Below, piece by piece: positions 1-7,476 of a stretch of 10,692 bases of DNA. Position 1 is the first letter of the stretch; the number at the start of each line of letters is the position of its first letter. Made by a program: the position numbers and the translations under genes. The stretch is from an uncultured Eubacterium sp. (GTDB taxonomy: Bacteria; Bacillota; Clostridia; Peptostreptococcales; Anaerovoracaceae): NCBI GenBank assembly GCA_937894585.1, contig CALBGO010000087.1, positions 1 to 10,692 on the forward strand, given 5' to 3'. The notes under the pieces are model-generated. The model saw only the letters and a program-made list of their open reading frames with translations, had not been told where the DNA came from and searched no databases.

Positions 1-5
1 ACATT

Positions 6-45
6 GAAAAAAGCCTAATTCTTTCTTGATGAATCAGACTTTTTC
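6..45 (-). terminator. Candidate terminator hairpin at left edge
   Basis: Read on the minus strand, bases 45-31 pair with 21-6 to give a stem of about 14 bp with two G-U pairs and a 9-base loop. The distal arm ends in a run of six U. On the plus strand two of these pairs become mismatches, so minus-strand use is favoured. No complete gene that it would serve is visible; the hydroxy-acid oxidase at 728-1702 already has a much stronger terminator of its own. Confidence 0.45.
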
Positions 46-97
46 AGTGCCCTTAGTATTGCCATCTTTGTGTCAGACTTTCAAAAGTATAAAGTGC

Positions 98-144
98 AAA
101 AATGACAGGTTACTCCAAAAAACAATATAACCCTGTCATTTTTT
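98..144. terminator. Candidate bidirectional terminator
   Basis: AAAAATGACAGG (98-109) pairs with CCTGTCATTTTT (132-143), extended by TTA/TAA around a one-base bulge. A U-rich tract follows on the plus strand, and a five-U run follows on the minus strand. It may end a plus-strand gene whose coding region lies left of the window. The only trace of one is a short reading frame closing with TAA at 16-18. Confidence 0.5.
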
Positions 145-673
145 ATAATATGTCGTCTCTATATCTTCTATATTTTTACTTTTATAGCTTTATTTTTCAA
201 TCATTTTCATACAAATATGCCGACATTCTTCTTTTTCTCCCTGATTTATGACATAGATACTCAATATTGTAGAGACAAGTGTCAATTACGGCTATGTACC
301 TAAAACAGAAATGACACTTCTGTCTCCTGCCTTAATAGAATGTGTCATTCTCCGCCTTTTGCAGCTTCGAGACAGTCACGCGTCATTCTCAACGGGAAAC
401 AGGCATTTTTCTTTTCGCCTCAAAGGAAAGATTACAGGCAAGAGCTTCGGTAATTTGCCGATTTCCCCGTAACTCTGCAAGCTCTCCACATCCTGCGCTC
501 TATGCATTCTTCTTCACGACCCCCCGCCTCCAAGCTCCACACCTCTGCTTTGATGATTACCCATTAATATATGTGACCGCAGAATGCGTATCATAACAAA
601 GAAAAACAGGACCCTCACCCGCGGAAAACCTGCACCTCCGGGCGCATCATCAACAAAATCCCCGCCATCAACA
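145..673. other. Gene-free stretch, about 530 bases
   Basis: I see no gene I can support here. An 84-codon open frame on the plus strand (342-596) and a 44-codon frame on the minus strand lack convincing ribosome sites and protein-like composition. The left half is A+T-rich. The stretch holds an imperfect inverted repeat (272-326) and several copies of TGTCATT-like sequence. Near 648-681 there is a short direct repeat (CATCAACAAAA twice, 18 bases apart). It may be decayed coding sequence or a regulatory spacer. Confidence 0.5.
272..326. repeat. Imperfect inverted repeat with AAGTGTCA arms
   Basis: GAGACA + AGTGTCA (272-284) is mirrored by TGACACTT + TGTCTC (312-326), with a small bulge and an inner spacer of about 27 bases. 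No U tract follows on either strand, so it is not an obvious terminator. Related GTGTCATT copies lie at about 341 and 381. It could be an operator or a structured RNA element; the function is not known. Confidence 0.35.
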
Positions 674-729
674 AAAATCCCTGCGGCAGACCCGTTCTTT
701 TACAAACCGGGTCTGCCCGCAGGGATTTT
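674..729 (-). terminator. Strong terminator of the hydroxy-acid oxidase gene
   Basis: A stem of about 21 bp with one bulge pairs AAAATCCCTGCGG...CAGACCCG (674-694) with its complement at 708-729. The minus-strand RNA ends in a five-U tract after the stem. It starts directly at the TAA stop of the upstream gene, which fits intrinsic termination of that transcript. Confidence 0.85.
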
Positions 730-1702
730 AAAATATCATATCTCTGCTGATTTCGGAAAGGCTGTATGCACCGCACATCGCCATAGTGTCGGACAATTCA
801 CCTTTGATTTTTTCAATGTAGGAAAGTACGCCTTCCCTTCCGTCCCTGTAAACCGCAGTCACAAACGGTCTTGCAATCAGCACGCCGTCCGCACCCAGAG
901 CAAGAGCCTTGAAAACATCGACGCCGCTTCTGATGCCGCCGTCAACCAGAATCTTCAAAGAACCCTTCACGGAATCAGCAATAGATTCCAAAACTTCCGC
1001 AGTAGCCGGACACTGATCGAGTACACGACCTCCGTGATTGGAAACAATAATTGCATCCGCCCCCGCCTCTTTTGCTTTCAGAGCGGCTTTCGGCGTCATA
1101 ATCCCCTTTACAATGAACGGAAGTCCCGCATCACTGATAATCTCCCGAAGTTCTTCCACCGACTTGCTTCCTGCCGGCGGCTGAAAGTTTTTCAAAAACG
1201 GAAGACCTGCCGCATCGATATCCATTGCCGCCGCAAAAGCGCCCGATTCTCTGACAACAGCAAACTTCTCGTCAATCATCTCCTTATTCCACGGCTTTAC
1301 GGTCGGCACACCGAAACCGCCGGCAGCCTTAATTGCTGCGCCGGCAGCCCTCATTACCTCAGGGTCCATACCGTCTCCCGTAAAAGCGGCAATACCGCCC
1401 TCCATACAGGCAGGCACAAGGATATTGTTATATGCAAGGTCGTTGTATTTATCTCCGTAATGCATATTAACAGCACCGACAGGTCCTGCAAAAAAAGGAG
1501 CCGCAAATTCCTTTCCAAAGAGGGAAAATGCTGTGCTGACTTCTTTTTTCTCGGTCAGTGTATCCATATTGATACGGATTTCTTTCCATTTGTCGTAGTT
1601 TCTGATTGCAGTATCGCCGATTCCTTTTGCACCCGGTCCCGGAATTTTATTTCCGCAGGCCCTTCCGTTGCACTCGGGACACATTCTGCAAAATCCTTCC
1701 AT
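728..1702 (-). CDS. FMN-dependent alpha-hydroxy-acid oxidase/dehydrogenase family protein
   Basis: A 324-aa TIM-barrel flavoprotein of the FMN-dependent 2-hydroxy-acid dehydrogenase family (glycolate oxidase, L-lactate oxidase/dehydrogenase). Members oxidise a 2-hydroxy acid to the 2-oxo acid through FMN. The C-terminal FMN and catalytic motifs are clear: Lys199 in IVKGI, SNHGGR at 221-226 with the expected catalytic His223 and Arg226, DGGIRSG at 254-260 and Arg278 near the phosphate site. The N-terminus is unusual, with four cysteines (5, 8, 11, 16) in a C-x2-C-x2-C-x4-C arrangement that could bind a metal or FeS cluster. The catalytic tyrosines of glycolate oxidase are not obvious, so the substrate is open. 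The start is fixed by GAGGAGG seven bases upstream. A 120-bp gap separates it from the antiporter gene upstream on the same strand. Confidence 0.85.
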   Translation of the reverse strand: MEGFCRMCPECNGRACGNKIPGPGAKGIGDTAIRNYDKWKEIRINMDTLTEKKEVSTAFSLFGKEFAAPFFAGPVGAVNMHYGDKYNDLAYNNILVPACMEGGIAAFTGDGMDPEVMRAAGAAIKAAGGFGVPTVKPWNKEMIDEKFAVVRESGAFAAAMDIDAAGLPFLKNFQPPAGSKSVEELREIISDAGLPFIVKGIMTPKAALKAKEAGADAIIVSNHGGRVLDQCPATAEVLESIADSVKGSLKILVDGGIRSGVDVFKALALGADGVLIARPFVTAVYRDGREGVLSYIEKIKGELSDTMAMCGAYSLSEISRDMIF

Positions 1703-1822
1703 GATTGAACCTCCTCGTTTATAAATCCGATTATAAGTTTATATATAAGTTCATTTATAATCCACAAATATACTGCATCTATAGCCGCATATTTCTGTAT
1801 CAGCCTAATAAACGGCGCGTTT
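1703..1822 (-). promoter_or_regulatory. A+T-rich leader/promoter region of the oxidase gene
   Basis: The gap contains repeated TTATAA/TATATAA elements (about 1727-1760), including one TATAAT on the minus strand, and an optimal ribosome site at 1710-1716. No well-spaced -35 can be picked. A 5-bp hairpin (1810-1822) directly after the antiporter stop is too weak to call a terminator, so read-through from the antiporter is possible. Confidence 0.35.
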
Positions 1823-2797
1823 CTAAACTCTCCATAACACTAAGAACGCCAGGTAACACAGCAGAATACCCAAAGAGCACACAAGCTGGGTAGTCCTGTT
1901 TTTTCTCCAAAGCATGATCCAGATAATCGCCGTCGCCGCCGCGCCGAAAATCATCAGACTTCTGATTTCATGATCGAGCACTGCATAAACGCTGCGTTCT
2001 GCCGAAATCATATCTGCCGCCGATAAGATGATAAAGTTAAACATATTGCTTCCCACAATATTACCTACTGCGATATTGCAGTTCTTCATACGCAGAAGAG
2101 CAACCGTGGACGAAAGCTCCGGCAGGGAAGTTGCAATTCCGAGAAGAATCGCGCCGGCAATGCCCTGTCCCAGATCCAGCTTTACGGCAAGCTCCTCCGT
2201 CAGATAGGTCAGTATGATGCTGGAAAAAATAATGCCGATTGCCGACAGAAACAGCCGGAAGCAAATCTGCTGTACAGAAAGCTTCGTTGCAGAAGCCGCA
2301 TGGTAATCAAGCAGATCCTCGTCAGTCTCATAGTCTTCCGCCACAGCAAGATACTTGGCGCCTACAGCATAAATCAGAACGATTAAGATGGAAGTTACAG
2401 AAATATGCAAGATATTGAAATGAAGAACTCCCGTAAAATTCAAAACGATCAGACCGTAAATCAGAAGCACCATCACTGCTACATGACGATAACTTCTCGA
2501 AACTCTTCCCTTTGAAAATATTTTGAAAAAAACAAGGGTAAAAAATGCCAGCTCCGCCAGATTAAAAAGATTGCTGCCCAGAATATTTCCCATACACATT
2601 CCCGGACGATCAAGCATAATCGTTGCCGATATACTCGTAAAAAACTCCGGAAGCGATGTCACCGCAGAAAGCAGAATCCCTCCAAGAAACGCCCCCGACA
2701 GCATAGTGTTCTTATCCAGCAAATCCACATATTTAGATGCCTTAATCGATAAAATAACGACGATTGACGCCGCCAGTAAATACTCCAGATAAATCAA
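1823..2797 (-). CDS. Na+/Ca2+ antiporter, CaCA family (YrbG-like)
   Basis: A 324-aa integral membrane protein with the two inverted alpha-repeats of cation/Ca2+ exchangers. Alpha-1 (about 39-80) has TSLPE at 47-51 and GNILGSNLFN. Alpha-2 (about 211-255) has TSLPE at 223-227 and GNIVGSNMFN. The acidic residues of these motifs are the known cation ligands in the family. About ten hydrophobic segments flank an acidic central loop (about 153-166). It probably exchanges Na+ or H+ for Ca2+ across the cytoplasmic membrane. The start is TTG, chosen because AAGGAG lies about eight bases upstream and the next in-frame Met (residue 32) falls inside the first conserved half. A good promoter (TTGACT-N17-TAAATT) lies upstream. 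The TetR gene diverges from it, so the antiporter may be one of its targets, but nothing proves that. Confidence 0.88.
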   Translation of the reverse strand: MIYLEYLLAASIVVILSIKASKYVDLLDKNTMLSGAFLGGILLSAVTSLPEFFTSISATIMLDRPGMCMGNILGSNLFNLAELAFFTLVFFKIFSKGRVSRSYRHVAVMVLLIYGLIVLNFTGVLHFNILHISVTSILIVLIYAVGAKYLAVAEDYETDEDLLDYHAASATKLSVQQICFRLFLSAIGIIFSSIILTYLTEELAVKLDLGQGIAGAILLGIATSLPELSSTVALLRMKNCNIAVGNIVGSNMFNFIILSAADMISAERSVYAVLDHEIRSLMIFGAAATAIIWIMLWRKNRTTQLVCSLGILLCYLAFLVLWRV

Positions 2798-2833
2798 AAC
2801 CGCTCTCCTTGAATTCTAAAAATTATTAATTTA

Positions 2834-2862
2834 AATTTACCATAAAGATGCCTGAAAGTCAA
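2834..2862 (-). promoter_or_regulatory. Candidate sigma-70-type promoter of the antiporter gene
   Basis: Minus strand: TTGACT (2862-2857), a 17-base spacer and TAAATT (2839-2834), about 37 bases upstream of the TTG start. On the opposite strand TATACT (2892-2897) is a plausible -10 for the divergent TetR gene, but its -35 is poor. Confidence 0.5.
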
Positions 2863-2941
2863 TTTGCCTTTTCTTTTACTTTTGTTTATGTTATACTATG
2901 AAAATAACTCGGTTCACGGATTTTATTACAGGGGATTTCAT

Positions 2942-3502
2942 ATGAAAGATTTAACAAAACATGCGATTGCAAACGCATTTATTGAACTTCTGCAGTCTCA
3001 GCCTATCGAAAAAATCACGGTAAAAACCATTGCTGAAACATGCGGTATCAACAGACAGACTTTTTATTACCATTTTGCCGACATTTACGAACTGATGGAA
3101 TGGGCGCTGGACAGCGAGCTTAAGAAATTCATCGAAGAAAACGGTCTTGTCCATTCCGACTGGCAGAAGCTTCTGCATCAGCTGTTCCGTTTTCTGCGTT
3201 CCCGCAGAAGAGTTCTGCTCAACGCCTACAATGCGCAGAACCGGCTTTATTACGAACTGTTTATCATGCGGTTTATCACACCGGCAATCAGAACCCATCT
3301 TCTGACTTTTCCGGAAGCAGAAGCAGTTTCTTCCGAAAAGCTTGATTTTCTCACCAAAGTATACAGCCGTATTCTGATGAATTTTGCACTGGACTGGCTG
3401 GACGAAGGTATGCCCGATGAAGAAAAAGTCAGCACAAAAGACTATGTGACTCTACTCCAAAGCAGTTTCCCCAATGCCCTGAGAGCCTTTTCCGGCCAAT
3501 AG
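2942..3502 (+). CDS. TetR/AcrR-family transcriptional regulator
   Basis: A 186-aa one-domain-plus-sensor repressor. The N-terminal helix-turn-helix is typical, with ITVKTIAETCGINRQTFYYHF at about 25-45 matching the TetR_N core. The C-terminal all-helical part (about 60-186) resembles the DhaS-type group of TetR proteins common in Firmicutes and should bind an unknown ligand or partner. The start at 2942 follows AGGGGA at the right spacing. An in-frame ATG further upstream (2864) would add 26 residues with no ribosome site, across the promoter region, and is rejected. It is divergent from the antiporter and 116 bases upstream of the radical SAM gene, which has a terminator in front, so it is probably a monocistronic unit. 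No clear operator palindrome was found in its upstream region. Confidence 0.87.
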   Translation: MKDLTKHAIANAFIELLQSQPIEKITVKTIAETCGINRQTFYYHFADIYELMEWALDSELKKFIEENGLVHSDWQKLLHQLFRFLRSRRRVLLNAYNAQNRLYYELFIMRFITPAIRTHLLTFPEAEAVSSEKLDFLTKVYSRILMNFALDWLDEGMPDEEKVSTKDYVTLLQSSFPNALRAFSGQ

Positions 3503-3513
3503 ATACACGACAG

Positions 3514-3552
3514 AAAACACTTGTGTCGCAAAATCCGACACAAGTGTTTTTT
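3514..3552 (+). terminator. Strong terminator of the TetR gene
   Basis: A perfect 15-bp stem (AAAACACTTGTGTCG at 3514-3528 with its complement at 3536-3550), a 7-base loop and a run of six T. It lies 12 bases after the stop of the regulator and insulates the radical SAM gene. Confidence 0.9.
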
Positions 3553-3618
3553 GTCTATTTTCATCAGTTTTCCCTTTCATTATAGTATAGCTTATAAACG
3601 ATACGAACAGGAGGTTTT

Positions 3619-4983
3619 ATGATGGATACATCTAACAAAATCGTACGCTATGGATTAAAACAGGCTTTCAGCTATATTGAAAAAAATCCTGAGGAGAATA
3701 TGATAAAAATGATGGACTGGGTGGACCGGCTGGCAGGGGACAATCCCGATACGCTTCCTCTGCAGAGAAAAGCTGTCCGTAAAGTCCTCGAAAATCCGGA
3801 CAGCAGTATGCACCGGCTGATTTTAAATGTACTTAAAAACACCGATGTCGGTATTATGAAAACTTTTTTTGAAAACTTCTTTCTCAACGCCGCTGTCACC
3901 GGCTGGCCCGAGCAGGAAAAAATGCGCAGAAAATACGGCTGCAATATTCCATGGGCAATTCTTATGGACCCAACCAGCGCCTGCAATCTCCACTGCACCG
4001 GATGCTGGGCCGCAGAATACGGAAATAAGCTGAATCTGACCTTTGACGAAATGGACTCCGTTATTATGCAGGGTAAAGAACTGGGAATCTATCTTTATAT
4101 CTATACAGGCGGAGAGCCTCTTATGCGAAAACAGGATCTGATTGCCCTGTGCCGCAAACACCATGACTGTATGTTCCTTGCCTTTACCAACGGTACCCTG
4201 ATTGATGAAGACTTTGCAGATGAAATGCTGGAGGTAAAAAATCTGATTCCGGCAATCAGTGTGGAAGGTTCTGCGGAAGATACCGACAGCCGCCGCGGAA
4301 AAGGCGCCTATCAAAAAGTTACGGACGCTATGGGGCTTCTCCGCAGAAAAAAGATTCCGTTCGGCATCAGCTGCTGCTACACCGCTCAAAATCTGGATTC
4401 TGTCAGCAGCGACGCCTATTTTGACCAAATGATCGAATGGGGCGCATACTTTGCATGGTATTTCCACTATATGCCTGTGGGAAATCACGCGGCTTTGGAG
4501 CTTCTTCCAACCCCGCCGCAAAGAGAGAAAATGTATCGGAAAATACGGGAAGTCCGCAGTACGAAACCGCTTTTCGTTATGGATTTCCAAAACGACGCCG
4601 AGTATGTCGGCGGCTGTATTGCGGGAGGAAGACGATATTTTCACATCAATGCAGGCGGAGACTGCGATCCGTGCGTATTCATTCACTATTCCAACGCAAA
4701 TATCAGAAATCATACCTTGCTTGAAGTATTACAGTCTCCTGTTTTTATGGCATATCACAGCATGCAGCCTTTTAACGAGAATCACCTGCGCCCATGTCCT
4801 ATGCTGGAAAATCCGGAAATGCTCCGGCAGATGATTGCCGAAAGCGGCGCTCGTTCTACAGATCTGCAGTCTCCGGAAAGCGCAGAGCACCTGTGTGCAA
4901 AATGCGCCTCCTATGCAGAGAGCTGGAAACAGACTGCCGAAAAACTGTGGAATGAAAAAAATGAAAATAACGAAGAAAACTGA
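3619..4983 (+). CDS. Radical SAM protein with extra C-terminal cysteines (SPASM/twitch-like)
   Basis: A 454-aa radical SAM enzyme. The cluster motif is Cys122-x3-Cys126-x2-Cys129 inside CNLHCTGCW, followed by GGEP at 164-167, which contacts SAM. The C-terminal third has Cys333, 349, 352, 393, 426 and 429, a pattern expected for auxiliary FeS clusters of SPASM/twitch domains. Such domains are often found in enzymes acting on peptides or proteins. An N-terminal extension of about 110 residues, mostly helical and charged, precedes the barrel. No precursor peptide, transporter or partner enzyme lies beside it, so the substrate is unknown. Two adjacent ATGs (3619, 3622) follow AGGAGG at 3609-3614, and the second has the better spacing. 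A TATAGT at 3581-3586 is a possible -10. It ends with a lysine/glutamate/asparagine-rich tail. Confidence 0.88.
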   Translation: MMDTSNKIVRYGLKQAFSYIEKNPEENMIKMMDWVDRLAGDNPDTLPLQRKAVRKVLENPDSSMHRLILNVLKNTDVGIMKTFFENFFLNAAVTGWPEQEKMRRKYGCNIPWAILMDPTSACNLHCTGCWAAEYGNKLNLTFDEMDSVIMQGKELGIYLYIYTGGEPLMRKQDLIALCRKHHDCMFLAFTNGTLIDEDFADEMLEVKNLIPAISVEGSAEDTDSRRGKGAYQKVTDAMGLLRRKKIPFGISCCYTAQNLDSVSSDAYFDQMIEWGAYFAWYFHYMPVGNHAALELLPTPPQREKMYRKIREVRSTKPLFVMDFQNDAEYVGGCIAGGRRYFHINAGGDCDPCVFIHYSNANIRNHTLLEVLQSPVFMAYHSMQPFNENHLRPCPMLENPEMLRQMIAESGARSTDLQSPESAEHLCAKCASYAESWKQTAEKLWNEKNENNEEN

Positions 4984-5099
4984 GAACATATCTAAACATA
5001 CCGCAGACAGGTAACAGACAGACGGAGAGAATGCCGGAATGCCGCAGTATTTTCCCGGAATCCCTCTCCGGCTGCCCGAATTTTTTTGATATAATCATC

Positions 5100-5120
5100 C
5101 CCGTGTCAAACACGGGTTTT
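5100..5120 (+). terminator. Terminator of the radical SAM gene
   Basis: CCCGTG (5100-5105) pairs with CACGGG (5111-5116) around a 5-base loop, followed by TTTT. It lies about 115 bases past the stop. The intervening bases hold nothing else I can name apart from an isolated TATAAT at 5090-5095. Confidence 0.7.
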
Positions 5121-5132
5121 CGCTTATACAAA

Positions 5133-5172
5133 AAAACAAAGGATTCAGCTTATATTGCCGATCCTTTGTTTT
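5133..5172. terminator. Convergent bidirectional terminator between radical SAM and feo genes
   Basis: AAAACAAAGGAT (5133-5144) pairs perfectly with ATCCTTTGTTTT (5161-5172) over a 16-base loop. Long T tracts follow on both strands. On the minus strand it lies 17 bases beyond the stop of the Cys-rich FeoB partner, so it ends the feoB transcript. Confidence 0.8.
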
Positions 5173-5189
5173 GTTTTTATTTCTTCGCG

Positions 5190-5363
5190 TTACTTTTCCG
5201 GTTCTTCCGCAGGCTGCGCCTTACTGCATCCGCTGCACCCGCAGCAGCCCCCTGAACAGCCGCAGCAGCCGCCTCCCCTTTTTCTGCTGCGTATAATCGA
5301 GCGAAGCGCCAGTCCCACCAGCGCGATTACAATCACAAGAACAATCATAGTCTGTAAATTCAT
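5190..5363 (-). CDS. FeoB-associated Cys-rich membrane protein
   Basis: A 57-aa protein with one membrane helix (about 6-24), a basic segment (RSIIRSRKR, 21-29) and a Cys-rich cytoplasmic tail. Seven cysteines (33, 34, 36, 40, 41, 43, 46) lie in two CCGCSG-type repeats. This matches the small FeoB-associated Cys-rich family found beside feoB in Firmicutes, thought to assist ferrous iron handling; its precise role is unsettled. The start at 5363 is preferred over an upstream in-frame ATG at 5384 because AAGGAAGGGG sits seven bases before it and would lie inside the longer version. It follows feoB by 124 bases with a hairpin in between. It is probably on the feoB transcript, though an extended -10 (TGCTAAAAT, 5462-5470) may give it extra transcription. 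Confidence 0.85.
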   Translation of the reverse strand: MNLQTMIVLVIVIALVGLALRSIIRSRKRGGGCCGCSGGCCGCSGCSKAQPAEEPEK

Positions 5364-5425
5364 ATATTTTACCCCTTCCTTCAAATGCTGTTTCTTTTTC
5401 TGTGTTTTTCACACCTTACCCGGCG

Positions 5426-5450
5426 CTGCCCTTCAGAGCTGTAAGGGCAG
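5426..5450 (-). other. Intercistronic hairpin between feoB and the Cys-rich gene
   Basis: CTGCCCTT and AAGGGCAG form a perfect 8-bp stem with a 9-base loop. CCTTA/TAAGG outer pairing may extend it. No U tract follows on the minus strand, so it is better read as an mRNA-stabilising or processing element than a terminator. Confidence 0.45.
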
Positions 5451-5487
5451 GTGATAAGGATATTTTAGCATAAACCACCGAGAATTT

Positions 5488-7476
5488 CTAATCGAGCTGA
5501 TACTCTGCAAAAAACTTTCTGTGATTTCTGTTTGCAAGGTAAATCACAACAGACACCATCGCAAGTATTGCAACAAGTCCCGGTACGAAGCCGTTTCCAA
5601 GGCTTCCTTCCGTAATCAGCGTTCCAATCTGATACACAAGGAATGCTGCCGTATACCCGGCTCCAAACTGCAGACCGATGCCGCCCCACAGCCACTTTCT
5701 GTCCTGCATCTCTGAATTCATTGCGCCGATTGCGGCAAAGCACGGCGGTGTAAAAAGATTGAATACCAGATATGCCAGCGCCGCAGCCTTTGTCAGTCCC
5801 ATAACCGCTGCGACTTCATTTCCGCCGCCGACCAGAGCAAATTCATCCGTATCAATCAGGTTTGTCATACTGTAAACTACCGCCAGCGTGCCGACTACAT
5901 TTTCTTTTGCGATAAAGCCGGTAATAGCCGCAGCTGCCAGCTGCCATACGCCGAAGCCGACCGGAATCAGAAGCACCGCAAAAGGCGATGCAATAGAGGC
6001 CAGAATCGAGTTCTGCTCCATACCCGCTTCCACCGGCTGAAAATTCCAGTTAAAGCTCTGCATAATCTGTACCGCCGCATTGCAGACCAGAATAATGGTC
6101 GCCGCCTTTTTAATATATGCCTTTCCCCGGGACAGCATGGAAATTGCCGCCCGCTTCAGACTCGGCATCTTATATTCCGGCAGTTCTATAATAAAGAAAG
6201 ACTTTCTGAATTTCTGACCCGTAATCTTTTTTACCAGCAGCGCGCCCAGTAAAATCAGACCGATTCCCATAAAATACATCAGCGGAGATACCCACCATGC
6301 ATTTCCAAAAAACACGCCCGCAAAAAGGACGATCACAGGAATCTTTGCACCGCAGGGCATAAAAGGCGTCAGCATAGCAGTTGCACGCCGCTCTCTTTCG
6401 TTTCTGATGGTGCGGGCTGACATAATACCGGGAATCGCACATCCTGTACCAATCACCATCGGAATGACCGATTTTCCGGAAAGACCCACCCTTTTGAAAA
6501 CAGGGTCCAGAACCACCGTAGCTCTTGCCATATAACCGCAGTCTTCCAAAAGCGCAATCAGAAAATACATCACCATAACAAGAGGCAGAAATCCCACTAC
6601 TGCACCGACGCCGCCGATGATGCCGTCTGCCAGAAGGGCACGGAGAAACGGACTTGCATCCGCAAGCTGCTCTGTGCAGAATTCCTGAAAAGTCTCTATA
6701 TAGCCCACCAGCCAGTCGGCAATCCATGTCCCTACAGTTGTCTGTGAGATATAAAAAACCAGAAACATCACTGCGGCAAAAATAGGAATGCCGGCAAATT
6801 TATTGGTTAGAACCGCATCGATTTTATCCTGACTGTTCTTCTCTCTTGTCAGAACTTTGCGGTTTTCTGCTCCGGCTACGATTTCATTCACAAAAGCAAA
6901 TCTCTTTCGGTCGGCTTCTTCTACCTGATTCTTATCCGAAAGGTCAATTTCCCCCTGTATATATGGTTTTTTCTGCTCTTTTCCCAGGAGCTGCGCTGCG
7001 GTTTTCACCACATCGGAGAGCCCTTCTGCAGAAACTGCCGCAGTTTCTATAACCGGACAGCAGAGCTTTTCCGAAAGCAGTTTTGTATCGATTTCAGTCC
7101 CCTTTTTCCGGTTCAGATCACTTTTATTTAAGGCAACGATTACAGGTACGGAAAGCTCCAGAAGCTGCGTGGTAAAAAACAGACTTCGGCTCAGATTCGT
7201 CGCATCTACAATATTGATAATCACATCGGGATGCTCGTTTTTCACATAACCGCTGGTAATGCTTTCTTCCGATGTAAAAGGCGACATAGAATACGCCCCC
7301 GGAAGATCCACTGCAATCAGTTCTTCCTCTCCTTCGTAGAAATGTTTTTTAATCCGGCTCTCCTTTTTTTCGACTGTAACACCTGCCCAGTTGCCGATTT
7401 TCTCATTTCTGCCGGTCAGGGCATTGTACATAGTTGTCTTTCCGCTGTTGGGATTTCCCGCTAAGGCTATTCTCAT
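5488..7476 (-). CDS. feoB: Ferrous iron transporter FeoB
   Basis: A 662-aa inner-membrane Fe2+ transporter with an N-terminal G domain. G1 is GNPNSGKTT (7-15), the switch I region GNWAGVTVEKK (28-38), G3 DLPGAYS (57-63) and G4 NKSD (117-120). A helical spacer (about 165-225) leads to the polytopic core with both Gate motifs: GTGCAIPGIMSARTI (343-357, Cys346) and PFMPCGAKIPV (371-381, Cys375). Between them, EDCGYMAR (311-318) has Cys313 where many FeoB proteins have Ser. The length suits the shorter Firmicutes type. AGGAGG at 7489-7484, seven bases upstream, fixes the start. It has its own probable promoter with an embedded iron box and a leader of about 245 bases, so it is not simply co-transcribed with feoA. 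The Cys-rich partner follows. Confidence 0.97.
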   Translation of the reverse strand: MRIALAGNPNSGKTTMYNALTGRNEKIGNWAGVTVEKKESRIKKHFYEGEEELIAVDLPGAYSMSPFTSEESITSGYVKNEHPDVIINIVDATNLSRSLFFTTQLLELSVPVIVALNKSDLNRKKGTEIDTKLLSEKLCCPVIETAAVSAEGLSDVVKTAAQLLGKEQKKPYIQGEIDLSDKNQVEEADRKRFAFVNEIVAGAENRKVLTREKNSQDKIDAVLTNKFAGIPIFAAVMFLVFYISQTTVGTWIADWLVGYIETFQEFCTEQLADASPFLRALLADGIIGGVGAVVGFLPLVMVMYFLIALLEDCGYMARATVVLDPVFKRVGLSGKSVIPMVIGTGCAIPGIMSARTIRNERERRATAMLTPFMPCGAKIPVIVLFAGVFFGNAWWVSPLMYFMGIGLILLGALLVKKITGQKFRKSFFIIELPEYKMPSLKRAAISMLSRGKAYIKKAATIILVCNAAVQIMQSFNWNFQPVEAGMEQNSILASIASPFAVLLIPVGFGVWQLAAAAITGFIAKENVVGTLAVVYSMTNLIDTDEFALVGGGNEVAAVMGLTKAAALAYLVFNLFTPPCFAAIGAMNSEMQDRKWLWGGIGLQFGAGYTAAFLVYQIGTLITEGSLGNGFVPGLVAILAMVSVVIYLANRNHRKFFAEYQLD

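Noticed and set aside
342..596. 84-codon open frame on the plus strand
   Set aside because: Start ATG has no ribosome site and the product looks random in composition; no recognisable domain.
584..1708. 374-codon open frame on the plus strand
   Set aside because: It lies antisense to the hydroxy-acid oxidase, whose motifs are clear, and its translation is Ser/Arg/His/Cys-rich with no ribosome site.
3823..4713. 296-codon open frame on the minus strand
   Set aside because: Antisense shadow of the radical SAM gene, which has its catalytic motifs and a strong ribosome site.
5084..5095. Isolated TATAAT between the radical SAM gene and its terminator
   Set aside because: No -35 at a usable distance, and the terminator hairpin begins five bases later.
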